From positions 62,001-126,000 of the forward strand of contig JBQTIY010000001.1 in assembly GCA_052387675.1 (NCBI GenBank): a DNA stretch of 64,000 nt. The letters run 5' to 3'. Both the position numbers and the translations under genes were made by a program. This DNA comes from JBQTIY01 sp052387675 (GTDB lineage Bacteria > Planctomycetota > B15-G4). Below, one piece after another: positions 57,248 to 64,000 of this stretch (its first letter is position 1; each line of letters begins with the position of its first letter). Under the pieces are notes generated by a model that ran no database searches, was not told the origin of the DNA, and worked only from the letters and a program-made list of their open reading frames with translations.

Positions 57248-57858
57248 GCGTGCGCTGCGAGCCGGCGCCCGGCGAGACACGCGACTGTCTCGACCCCTGG
57301 AAGATGGCCTACGTGAAGGCCGACGGCGCGGTCACGCTCTGCTGCTGGTCACAGCCGGTCGGCAATGTGAAGCACAACACGATTCAGGAAATCCTGCACG
57401 ACGAGCCGGCGCGTGCCCTGCGGCGCGGCTTGCTCACCGGCCAGATGCCCGACGACTGCATACGCTGCCCCGCGCGCGGTCTGGTCAGCACCGAAGCACT
57501 GCGCCAGAAGGTCGATGAGTACGTTTCCGATGACGACCGCCGCGAGATGATGGCTGTGCGCGCGCGCCTGCACGGGCTGCAGGAAGAGGTCGTGCAACTC
57601 CGCCACCACGCCAGCAACCTCGAGGCGGATCGCGACAATTGGCGCACCCACGCGCGCAACCTCGAGGAGGAGCGCGCGCACTTGCGCGGCGTGATCACCG
57701 GACTCACTACCCAGGCGGAAGCACTCAGCGAGCAAGTGGCCGCCGTGGAACAGGGCCGCGTGCCGCTCGGGGGCCTGATCCGCACGTGGCTGCGCGGGCG
57801 TGTGCGGCGCAGCAAGCTGGGCGGGCGCTGGTTCCGGCCGCCGACGGGCCCGCGCTGA
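57244..57858 (+). CDS. Stand-alone SPASM domain with C-terminal coiled coil
   Basis: 204 residues. The N-terminal ~80 residues form a SPASM-type cluster site: Cys5, Cys15 (CLDPWKMAYVKADGAVTLCC, with Cys33/34), GNVKHNTIQEILHD, and Cys72/Cys75 (CIRC). In normal enzymes this follows the radical SAM barrel in one chain; here it is separate. Residues ~95-175 are a strong coiled coil (ARLHGLQEEVVQLRHHASNL, LEEERAHLRGVITGL), then a basic C-terminus. It probably binds the radical SAM partner and the coiled-coil neighbours. Confidence 0.85.
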   Translation: MSVRCEPAPGETRDCLDPWKMAYVKADGAVTLCCWSQPVGNVKHNTIQEILHDEPARALRRGLLTGQMPDDCIRCPARGLVSTEALRQKVDEYVSDDDRREMMAVRARLHGLQEEVVQLRHHASNLEADRDNWRTHARNLEEERAHLRGVITGLTTQAEALSEQVAAVEQGRVPLGGLIRTWLRGRVRRSKLGGRWFRPPTGPR

Positions 57859-57897
57859 GCTTCGGCCGCGCGCCTTACATGTAGCGCCGTCCCTACT

Positions 57898-57927
57898 TTG
57901 CTTTTTCGGTGGGCGCTTCGGTCTAAT
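57898..57927 (+). promoter_or_regulatory. Candidate promoter of the histone-like winged-helix gene
   Basis: TTGCTT (57898-57903), 18 bp, TCTAAT (57922-57927), followed by ACCGCGCC. It gives a leader of about 34 nt before the ATG at 57968. Confidence 0.5.
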
Positions 57928-57967
57928 ACCGCGCCCTCACCTCTCCACCGTTCGATCGGAACTACCC

Positions 57968-58411
57968 ATGTCCATGAAGTCCCTCTCCACCGCCGAGCTT
58001 CGTCGTGAACTCGAGCGCCGCGAGCGCGGCGCAAAGAAGCTCCTGGCTAAGCGCACCAAACTCGCATCGGCGCTGGCCGCCCTCGACGGCGAGCTGGCCG
58101 ATCTGGGTGTTGCAGGTGGTTCGGCGCGCGGCCGGTCGGCTGGCCGTCCTAAGGCGGGCCGCAAGGCTGGCAAGGCCGGCAAGGCGCGCGCTCGCAATCC
58201 GCGGGCCAAGAACAAGATGAACCTCGCGGACTCGCTGGCCGCGGCGATCCGAGTCGGCACAGTTGTCTCGCCCGCTCAAGCCATCGAGCGCGTCAAGGCC
58301 GCCGGCTACAAGACCAACAACAGCGCCTTCCGCATCTCGGTCACGCAGACGCTCTCCAACGACAAGCGCTTCAAGCGCAAGGGTCACGGCCAGTACGTCC
58401 GCGTTGGCTGA
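57968..58411 (+). CDS. Coiled-coil / basic linker / winged-helix protein (paralogue 2, histone-H1-like tail)
   Basis: 147 residues from ATG 57968. An N-terminal coiled coil (~5-45: STAELRRELERRERGAKKLL) is followed by a Lys/Arg/Gly/Ala-rich linker (~50-80: RGRSAGRPKAGRKAGKAGKA) like a linker-histone or AlgP tail. The C-terminal winged-helix region (MNLADSLAAAIRVGTVVSPA, KAAGYKTNNSAFRISVTQTL) ends KRFKRKGHGQYVRVG. Paralogue of the 55863 gene. Likely a nucleoid-type DNA-binding protein with its own promoter. Confidence 0.78.
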   Translation: MSMKSLSTAELRRELERRERGAKKLLAKRTKLASALAALDGELADLGVAGGSARGRSAGRPKAGRKAGKAGKARARNPRAKNKMNLADSLAAAIRVGTVVSPAQAIERVKAAGYKTNNSAFRISVTQTLSNDKRFKRKGHGQYVRVG

Positions 58412-58419
58412 GACCCTCG

Positions 58420-58662
58420 CTAGAGCTTCATCCGCCTGAGGACTACGAGCACCAGGTCCACTTGCTCGATGGTCATGGCCCCCATCGCGACGAGGATCTC
58501 GCCGATTTTACGCGGCGCGCGGCCAGCGCGCTCGGCGTGCTTCTGCTCGGTGAGCGCCGAGTAGAGCTGCGCGGGGCTGACGAAGCCCTTGAGGCAGGCG
58601 ACTTCACCAAAGAGCTGGGGATCGGACTGCCCGTCATCCGACGAGGCGGTTGCAGGCGTCAT
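58420..58662 (-). CDS. Small GspE-N-like domain protein
   Basis: 80 residues from ATG 58662. QLFGEVACLKGFVSPAQLY and KIGEILVAMGAMTIEQVDLV resemble the N-terminal (MshEN/GSPII_E_N) domain of type II secretion and pilus ATPases, here alone. In several proteins this domain binds c-di-GMP; whether it does so here is unclear because the motif is short. No secretion ATPase is in the window. A longer reading to 58833 lacks a sensible N-terminus. Confidence 0.68.
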   Translation of the reverse strand: MTPATASSDDGQSDPQLFGEVACLKGFVSPAQLYSALTEQKHAERAGRAPRKIGEILVAMGAMTIEQVDLVLVVLRRMKL

Positions 58663-58887
58663 GAATCGACTCTCGCGTTTCCCGGGGCTGAACTGCTCAG
58701 GAAGGAGAGCGAGAGCAGCGGCCCCCTCGGGACAGGAATTCCAAAAGAAAGTCAGAGCCCGGGGAAAGACGTACCGGGCAAGGCAAGGGCGCGGGCGAAG
58801 AGTCAGCGTGCGGCGAAGCCCATCGGCGCCCACGGCTCCGCTGGCCGCCGCCGCGAAGTCGTCCGGAGAGCGGGAGCCGTTGACGCT
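58663..58887. other. Intergenic gap without a recognised gene
   Basis: 225 bp between two minus-strand genes. It should hold the promoter of the small GspE-N-like gene and the end of the peptidase transcript. I see no clear promoter, hairpin or short gene in it. Confidence 0.4.
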
Positions 58888-60963
58888 CTAGCGTTGCGCG
58901 TCGACGTCGATGCGCACATTCCTGCGCAGAAACTCCTGCAACTCCGGCGAGACCGGCGACAGCCCTCCGCCGAGATGCCGGTGCGCGGCGAGTTCGATCA
59001 GGTAGAGGGAAGCCTCCGTACCCAATGCGCTTTCCGGACCATGTCCTGCGTCGGGATCGATCAGCAGGCTGAGTGGCTTGTCGAGCCGGCGCGCCTCGCC
59101 AACGTAGTGCACGATGCTCTTGAGCGGCACCCGTTTGTCGTGCGCGCCGGCCCAAATGTAGGCGGGCGCCTGCACTGCCGGCAGCGCGGCGAGCGGCGAC
59201 TCGCGCTGCATCTGCTCCCGCCAGGCGGCATCTTCGTAGCGAAAGCCTAGTTGCGTGAACTGCAGCGACAGCGGCGGAGCCATGGGACGCGAGGCCACGC
59301 TGTCGTGCTCGGCCTGCCATTGCTTTGTCCAGCCGTAATCTGTCGGCGGAGTGCCGGCGAAGGCGAAGCGAAAGCGCGCGGGGTGATGGCTCAGCGCCAG
59401 CAAGCTGGAATAGCCACCGAAGGACATCCCCGCCACGGCCTGTCGCTGGCGATCACCGATGCCCTCGGCCAGCAAGAAGTCCAGCCCGTCGATGATGTCC
59501 GCCAACACCCGACCGTTGCCGACATCCCCCTGCGCAGAGAGCACGTACTCCAGACCGTAGCCTGCCGACGCGCGGAAGTTGGGAATGAACACCGCGTAAC
59601 CGCGATTGACCAGGAGCTGGATCCCCCCGTTGTACCGGTCATACATGCGCTCGATCGGACCGCCGTGCAGCCAGGCTATGAGTGGCACCGAGTCGGGAGC
59701 CCGGCCGGCCGGCAGCACCACGTAGCCATGCAGCAGCATGCCGTCGCTGGCGCGGTAGGTGAGCGGGTGCAGCACGGCACCCGGAGACGGCGGGCTCTTC
59801 ACGGAGGCTTGCTGCTCGAACAATCGCTGGAGTTGATTGTCTTCCGGGCGATAGACGTAGTGGCCATCCAGTGCGAGCTCGCCCTGCTGCGCATGCACCA
59901 ACCACAAACTGCCGTCAGCCGTGGCCGAAAGTTGCAGATTGGCTTCCGGCAACTGCTCTTGAAGCGCGGCGAGCTGCGCGCTGAGGGTGCTGTCATTGCC
60001 GTGCCAGCAGAGCCGCGCGCCGTAGTAAGCGATGGCGAGCCAGTCCTCGCGCGCGGCACACCAGAGCAGCGCATGCGCATCGGCGAGGAGCGCCGGGTCA
60101 CGATGAATCGTCTCCCAGCCTCCGCTCTTCCGCTGCCAGCGTCGCAAGGCGAGCTTGTCCTCGTCATGCCGCAGCAGCAGCCAGAGCGTCTGCTCCGCCC
60201 GGTTGTAGCCGACCAGTCGGCACTCCTCGAGAACGGTGTCGCTGCGCAGCAGCTCACGCGGACCCGCCGCGCTGTGTTCGCGGATGACCGTCTCGTAGCG
60301 AGGGCCGTCGAAGGCGGCCGTAAACGCCAAGTCACCGTCCGCATTCAGCAGGGCGCTGCGTAGCGGTAACTCGGATTCATAAAGCAGGCGCGTCTGGCAT
60401 TGCGCATCGACACTCAGATAGCGGTGCCGCTCGACGCCCCGCTCAGCGACTCGCTCATGAATGATCGCGTACTGCAGGGCGGACTCATCGACCGCCCAGA
60501 AGCGTTGCGCTCGCCGCACATCCCATTTGAGGATGCGCTTCGCGGAGAGGTCGGCGCTTTCGATCACCGAGAGCCCTTGCTCGTCGGCGAGCCACAGGCG
60601 GCTGCCGTCTCCCGACCAAACGGCCTCGGCGCGCTGGAGGTCGGCCACGATCCGCGTCTGCACTCCGCTGGACACTTCCTGCAAGATCAGATCAACACTC
60701 TGTTCGGTGCGCCGAAAGAACGACACGTAGCGGCCATCCGGCGACAGGCGCACGTCCACGATCTCCTGGAAGCGCAGAAACTCTTCGCGCGCGATCAGCG
60801 GGGCGCGCGGCTGCGCGGCAGCCTTGGTCTTCGCCGCCTGCAGGGCGAGGCGCGTCACGACGACCGGATCGCCGCTGGTGTCGTCGTCGCTGGTGCTGTC
60901 GCCGAGTGGGCCGACTGCGCCCAGCAGGACGCTAACCGCCAAGACCAGGGCGACCTGACTCAA
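58888..60963 (-). CDS. Prolyl oligopeptidase family serine peptidase (S9)
   Basis: About 691 residues from a TTG at 60963 that overlaps the permease stop (TTGA). An N-terminal anchor or signal (VALVLAVSVLLGAVGPLG) places it outside the cytoplasm. A ~350-residue beta-propeller-like half is followed by the alpha/beta hydrolase: LIAWLHGGPIERMYDRYNGG, nucleophile GMSFGGYSSLLA, Asp in WAGAHDKRVP, His in DAGHGPESAL. S9 enzymes cleave short peptides. Linkage to a GntR/ABC operon suggests response to a peptide or drug (inference). Last gene of the operon. Confidence 0.85.
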   Translation of the reverse strand: MSQVALVLAVSVLLGAVGPLGDSTSDDDTSGDPVVVTRLALQAAKTKAAAQPRAPLIAREEFLRFQEIVDVRLSPDGRYVSFFRRTEQSVDLILQEVSSGVQTRIVADLQRAEAVWSGDGSRLWLADEQGLSVIESADLSAKRILKWDVRRAQRFWAVDESALQYAIIHERVAERGVERHRYLSVDAQCQTRLLYESELPLRSALLNADGDLAFTAAFDGPRYETVIREHSAAGPRELLRSDTVLEECRLVGYNRAEQTLWLLLRHDEDKLALRRWQRKSGGWETIHRDPALLADAHALLWCAAREDWLAIAYYGARLCWHGNDSTLSAQLAALQEQLPEANLQLSATADGSLWLVHAQQGELALDGHYVYRPEDNQLQRLFEQQASVKSPPSPGAVLHPLTYRASDGMLLHGYVVLPAGRAPDSVPLIAWLHGGPIERMYDRYNGGIQLLVNRGYAVFIPNFRASAGYGLEYVLSAQGDVGNGRVLADIIDGLDFLLAEGIGDRQRQAVAGMSFGGYSSLLALSHHPARFRFAFAGTPPTDYGWTKQWQAEHDSVASRPMAPPLSLQFTQLGFRYEDAAWREQMQRESPLAALPAVQAPAYIWAGAHDKRVPLKSIVHYVGEARRLDKPLSLLIDPDAGHGPESALGTEASLYLIELAAHRHLGGGLSPVSPELQEFLRRNVRIDVDAQR

Positions 60964-62774
60964 GCCCGGGCTCCGCGCGGTTCCAGGCAAATCAGGCTCA
61001 GGAAGGCCGGCATGCCGAGCACCGTGCAGCTCACCAGCCAAAGTCGTCGGCGTGACGGAGCAACTCGTGTTCCGCGCAGCCACGCATAGCCAGCAGCCAG
61101 CGAGGCCAGCATGAACGCCAGCGCCAGCGCAGAGAGCCGCGACGCCCGGGGAATGAGTGCAAAGCGCGGCGGTTGGGTCAGGCCCGTGTCGAGCAGGTCC
61201 GGCGCATGCGCCAAGGCATACAGCGGCGGCGAGACCCACCACGATGCCATCGGCGCCATCACAGAGCCGACGAAGCTGAGGCGAACAGTGTGGAGGTTGC
61301 GGAGCTCACCGACCACGGTGGCCCGGCCCTCGCGATCGACATACACGAGCTGCTGCCACGGATTGCTGAGCGACTCAAAGCCCTCGTACTCCCGCGCATC
61401 CGAGTAGTGCTTCGAGACCAGCCAGCCGTCCAGCAGTTCGGCGATTGTGATGCCCAGCGGCGTCGATTCGCCCTCGGCAAAAGGCAGTTCCCAATCCAGC
61501 AGGGGCGGCGCGAAGGGCGATGAGGCCGCACGGTCCGGCCGGTAGGCGAGCAAGCGCTGGTTGGTCAGCAGCAGCAAGTGATCCAGCGCCTGGACCGGCC
61601 TGCCGGTGAACCACTCGCCGGCGGGCAGCCGCAGCAGCTCGTGCTGACGCTGCGCTTGGTCGTCGATGGCGAACAGCATCGCGCGGGTCATGCCGAAGGC
61701 GGGGACTTCGGCGAAGGGCTGGGACTCGCCGAGCCCGTCCCTTCCCCACCAACCCTTGAAGTCACCGCTATTCGGGATGCGACCGTGAAACAGCATGCGG
61801 TCGTGACTGAAGGTCCACTTGATGTTGCGCGTGTCGTCCCACCACGGCTGCGCGACGTTGGAGAGCTGATGACGAACGGGGAAGCGCGCGATGTCGGGCT
61901 GCACTTCGGCGATCCGCAGCAGCGGCAACTGTTCGCGCCACGAGGCCACGCGCGGATCGGTGCTGCTCTCCAGCCCCTTGGCGAGGCCCTGCTGGGTGAG
62001 ATTGCGCATGTGCGCTTCGACGTCGATGTCGACGTCCGTGGACAGCACCGTCCTGCCGGGGCCGCGGCCGAGCAGTTCGACGACGGCAAGGCCCGACTTG
62101 CTTAGCTGGAAGACCAGCAGGAAGAAGCCGAGTTGCAGCGGTAAGGCAGTGAGCAGCAGCACGCCGCTGCGCGCGATGGGCGCGTTGCGATCGGCGCGGA
62201 AGCTGTGCCGCGCGACGAAGACCAGCCACACGAGGCACCCAAGCACCGGCAGCAACAGCCACCACACTGAGGCCAAGTGCAGAGCCAGCATCCACGGCAC
62301 AAGCAGCACGGCGACGGCCGCTTTATGGCGGCTGGTGCAGGCGTGGGCCCCGGCCAGCCAGGCCATCATCGTGAAGGCCAAGACATGGAACAGCGCAACA
62401 TAGTGGCGGCTATCGACGACCTGCGTAGTCAGCGAGTCGGTGGCGAGTAGGAAGACGAGCAGTGGCGCCAGGACGGCCACGCTCAGCAGCGCCAGCGCTG
62501 AGAGGGCCAGTGCGGCGAAGATTCGCGCCGGCGCCAGCGGACGGTGGATCAGCCACAGCCAGCGGCTGGGCTGGCGGTAGCTGCCGACCTGCAGCAGCGC
62601 GAGCACCAAGCCAAGCAGCATGTACACGACCAGCATCGCCGCCTGGTCCTCGAAGCCGAGCTGAGGCACGTCGTCGACGCGCGACAACAGCACCAGTGCG
62701 AGGCCATGGCACAAGCCGACGATGAGAGCGAGCCGGCGAAAGCGACACCATTCCGAGCGCAGCAGGTCATTCAT
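60960..62774 (-). CDS. Large ABC transporter permease-like membrane protein
   Basis: 604 residues. About six helices in the first 230 residues (MLLGLVLALLQVG, ALSVAVLAPLLVFLL and others), a ~280-residue extracytoplasmic domain and one or two helices at the end (LSALALAFMLASLAAGYAWL). It follows the ABC ATPase gene after 13 nt, so they are likely one transporter. Such large-loop permeases occur with YtrA-type GntR systems. Substrate unknown. The stop overlaps the peptidase start. Confidence 0.8.
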   Translation of the reverse strand: MNDLLRSEWCRFRRLALIVGLCHGLALVLLSRVDDVPQLGFEDQAAMLVVYMLLGLVLALLQVGSYRQPSRWLWLIHRPLAPARIFAALALSALALLSVAVLAPLLVFLLATDSLTTQVVDSRHYVALFHVLAFTMMAWLAGAHACTSRHKAAVAVLLVPWMLALHLASVWWLLLPVLGCLVWLVFVARHSFRADRNAPIARSGVLLLTALPLQLGFFLLVFQLSKSGLAVVELLGRGPGRTVLSTDVDIDVEAHMRNLTQQGLAKGLESSTDPRVASWREQLPLLRIAEVQPDIARFPVRHQLSNVAQPWWDDTRNIKWTFSHDRMLFHGRIPNSGDFKGWWGRDGLGESQPFAEVPAFGMTRAMLFAIDDQAQRQHELLRLPAGEWFTGRPVQALDHLLLLTNQRLLAYRPDRAASSPFAPPLLDWELPFAEGESTPLGITIAELLDGWLVSKHYSDAREYEGFESLSNPWQQLVYVDREGRATVVGELRNLHTVRLSFVGSVMAPMASWWVSPPLYALAHAPDLLDTGLTQPPRFALIPRASRLSALALAFMLASLAAGYAWLRGTRVAPSRRRLWLVSCTVLGMPAFLSLICLEPRGARA

Positions 62775-62787
62775 CTATGTGCGCTTC

Positions 62788-63744
62788 CTAAGCCGACTTC
62801 GCGTGATTGCGAGCGAGAAAGGCGTTGACCGCCCGGTCCAGGTTCACATCGCCGCGATAGCTGCGCTCAGCGCCACGGGCATCGAGCAGGGCGCCAAAGC
62901 CCTCGTCCTGGTCCAGCACCAAGTAGTAGTACAAGCCCTCGATGTGCTGCACCTGCAGCAAGCCCGGCAAGGTGCCGGATCCGGGCGGGGCGGAGGGAAA
63001 CTCGGCCACCCAGAGAGTGACGCGCTCGCAGAACTCCTCCGGCGGTGACATGTGCTTGAGTTCGCCCTGCTCGAGAATGATCAGGTTGTCGGCGAGACGC
63101 TCAATCTCATCCATCTGATGCGAGCAGTAGATGATCGTCGTGGAACTCTCGTCGACGGAACCCAGCACCGCTTCCAGGAAGGCGCGCTTGGCCACGACAT
63201 CGAGGCCCAGGGTCGGTTCATCGAGAATCAGCAGCTCGGGGCACTGGGCAAGCGCCAACGCCAGGTTCACGCCGGCCCGCTCGCCGCGCGAGAGGCTGGC
63301 GATGCGCTGTTCCGGCAAGACCTGAAAGTTGCCGACGATGCTGCGATAACGCCGCTCATCCCATTGCGGGTAGAGCCGGCGCTGCATAGCCACCAGCTCG
63401 TCCACGCGCAGCCAGGCGGGCAAGCTGTGCTCCTCGTTGACGAAACCGATGCGTGCTCGCTCGCGTTCAGTGAGCGCCGTGCAGTCGTGGCCCAGAATCG
63501 TCGCGCGGCCGGCGCTCGGTGACTGAACACCGAGTAGGACGCGAAACAACGAGGACTTCCCCGCACCATTAGCGCCGACCAAGGCGTGGATTCGGCCGCG
63601 CGGAATGCGCAGCGTCAACTGCTTCAGGGCTTGCTTGCGTCCGTAATGCAAGTCGAGTTGCTCGGTTTCGATGACGAAGTCCGAGACCGCCGGCGAGCGA
63701 GGTGCGTCCCCGTCCAGGAGCCGAAGCATGTTGGAGGCAGTCAT
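62788..63744 (-). CDS. ABC transporter ATP-binding protein
   Basis: 318 residues from ATG 63744 (ATG 63729 possible). Walker A GANGAGKSS (~57-65), Q-loop in FVNEEHSLPAW, signature SLSRGERAGV (LSGGQ variant), Walker B LLILDEPTLGLD and the switch histidine in CSHQ. The C-terminal ~80 residues form an extra beta-rich part. Drives the permease. It lies 11 nt after the GntR gene, giving a YtrA-type regulator/ATPase/permease set, often induced by cell-wall stress. Confidence 0.9.
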   Translation of the reverse strand: MTASNMLRLLDGDAPRSPAVSDFVIETEQLDLHYGRKQALKQLTLRIPRGRIHALVGANGAGKSSLFRVLLGVQSPSAGRATILGHDCTALTERERARIGFVNEEHSLPAWLRVDELVAMQRRLYPQWDERRYRSIVGNFQVLPEQRIASLSRGERAGVNLALALAQCPELLILDEPTLGLDVVAKRAFLEAVLGSVDESSTTIIYCSHQMDEIERLADNLIILEQGELKHMSPPEEFCERVTLWVAEFPSAPPGSGTLPGLLQVQHIEGLYYYLVLDQDEGFGALLDARGAERSYRGDVNLDRAVNAFLARNHAKSA

Positions 63745-63755
63745 CGCAGGTCTCG

Positions 63756-64000
63756 TCAGGCGGAGCGCTTGTTGAGGCGAGTCAGGGCGGAACTCACTCG
63801 GTCGAGAATGACGTCGGCCGGGTAGTCCAAGCCGATGACTTCGACGGCGAAGGCTTCGAGCGCCAGCGTCAGCCGTCGCTCCCGTTCCGGCTTGGAGAGG
63901 CGTTGCCGGGGCGCCGCCACGTACAGCCCCAGTCCTTGGCGTGCATCGAGCCAACCCTCTTTGGCGAGTTCGCCATAGGCCCTGGCGACGGTCTTGGGGT
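63756..64000 (-). CDS. GntR/YtrA-family transcriptional regulator, N-terminus cut by window edge
   Basis: The C-terminal ~81 residues are visible before the right edge. They begin with PKTVARAYGELAKEGWLDAR followed by QGLGLYVA, the recognition helix and wing of a GntR HTH of the YtrA subfamily, then a short helical tail (ERRLTLALEAFAVEVIGL) without a large ligand domain. Such regulators repress their own ABC transporter operon; here the ATPase and permease follow directly. The N-terminus is outside the window. Confidence 0.85.
   Translation of the reverse strand, partial: PKTVARAYGELAKEGWLDARQGLGLYVAAPRQRLSKPERERRLTLALEAFAVEVIGLDYPADVILDRVSSALTRLNKRSA

Overview
The window is a dense, GC-rich bacterial chromosome segment with no insertion sequences, phage genes, CRISPR arrays or rRNA. 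Three secreted proteins share an unusual beta-rich domain, and two of these also carry FG-GAP/VCBS repeats. There is a small TM2-like membrane protein of a kind I associate with planctomycetes, many HEAT, TPR and carboxypeptidase-regulatory repeat proteins, and lipoproteins. Together with LPS-type genes (GT9, Kdo-kinase-like) these suggest a Gram-negative member of the Planctomycetota, possibly the marine Saltatorellus/Rohdeia/Engelhardtia side. That placement is inference from protein style, not from a marker gene.

Layout. 0-4.6 kb: a fused membrane/spermidine-synthase-like/TPR protein (cut by the left edge) and folC, divergent from a class I glutamine amidotransferase. 4.6-7.7 kb: a two-domain membrane protein, aroB and a PilZ protein. 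7.7-16.3 kb: a large FG-GAP protein, dprA, a small membrane-protein pair, a YbgC-like thioesterase, a HEAT lipoprotein, a strong bidirectional hairpin, and a VCBS-repeat protein. 16.5-21.6 kb: Kdo-kinase-like protein, GT9 glycosyltransferase and glnE. 21.6-26.4 kb: a minus-strand operon of an AP-superfamily phosphodiesterase, an SDR and a lipoprotein. 26.5-31 kb: a plus-strand run with fabZ, lgt, a divergent RNase HII-like protein and a ThiF-type adenylyltransferase. 31-36.6 kb: a minus-strand operon of rnd, a catalytically dead CHAT/TPR protein and two paralogous lipoproteins. 37.3-44.9 kb: tRNA-Glu, aroK, a HEAT protein, trkA and two trkH genes. 45-52.3 kb: repeat protein, SDR, MBL-fold hydrolase, esterase, and a secreted alpha/beta hydrolase carrying the shared domain. 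58.4-64 kb: a GspE-N-like small protein and a GntR(YtrA)/ABC/permease/prolyl-oligopeptidase operon.

The most interesting region is 52.5-58.4 kb. A PqqD-like protein, an HprK-like kinase and a nucleotidyltransferase form one operon. Divergent from it, a radical SAM enzyme and a separately encoded SPASM protein with a long coiled coil sit between two paralogous coiled-coil/winged-helix proteins, one with a histone-H1-like basic linker. No precursor peptide is obvious. I propose it as a candidate peptide- or protein-modification locus, with the flanking paralogues as possible substrates or DNA-binding partners (inference).

Expression signals. Several gene starts sit only 7-9 nt downstream of a TAnnnT -10 box followed by a C/G-rich stretch, as expected for leaderless mRNAs. 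In three divergent regions the -10 boxes of the two strands overlap in one symmetric element. Genes within operons are mostly joined by 4-nt ATGA/GTGA/TTGA overlaps. By eye the first ~18 kb is less GC-rich than the rest.
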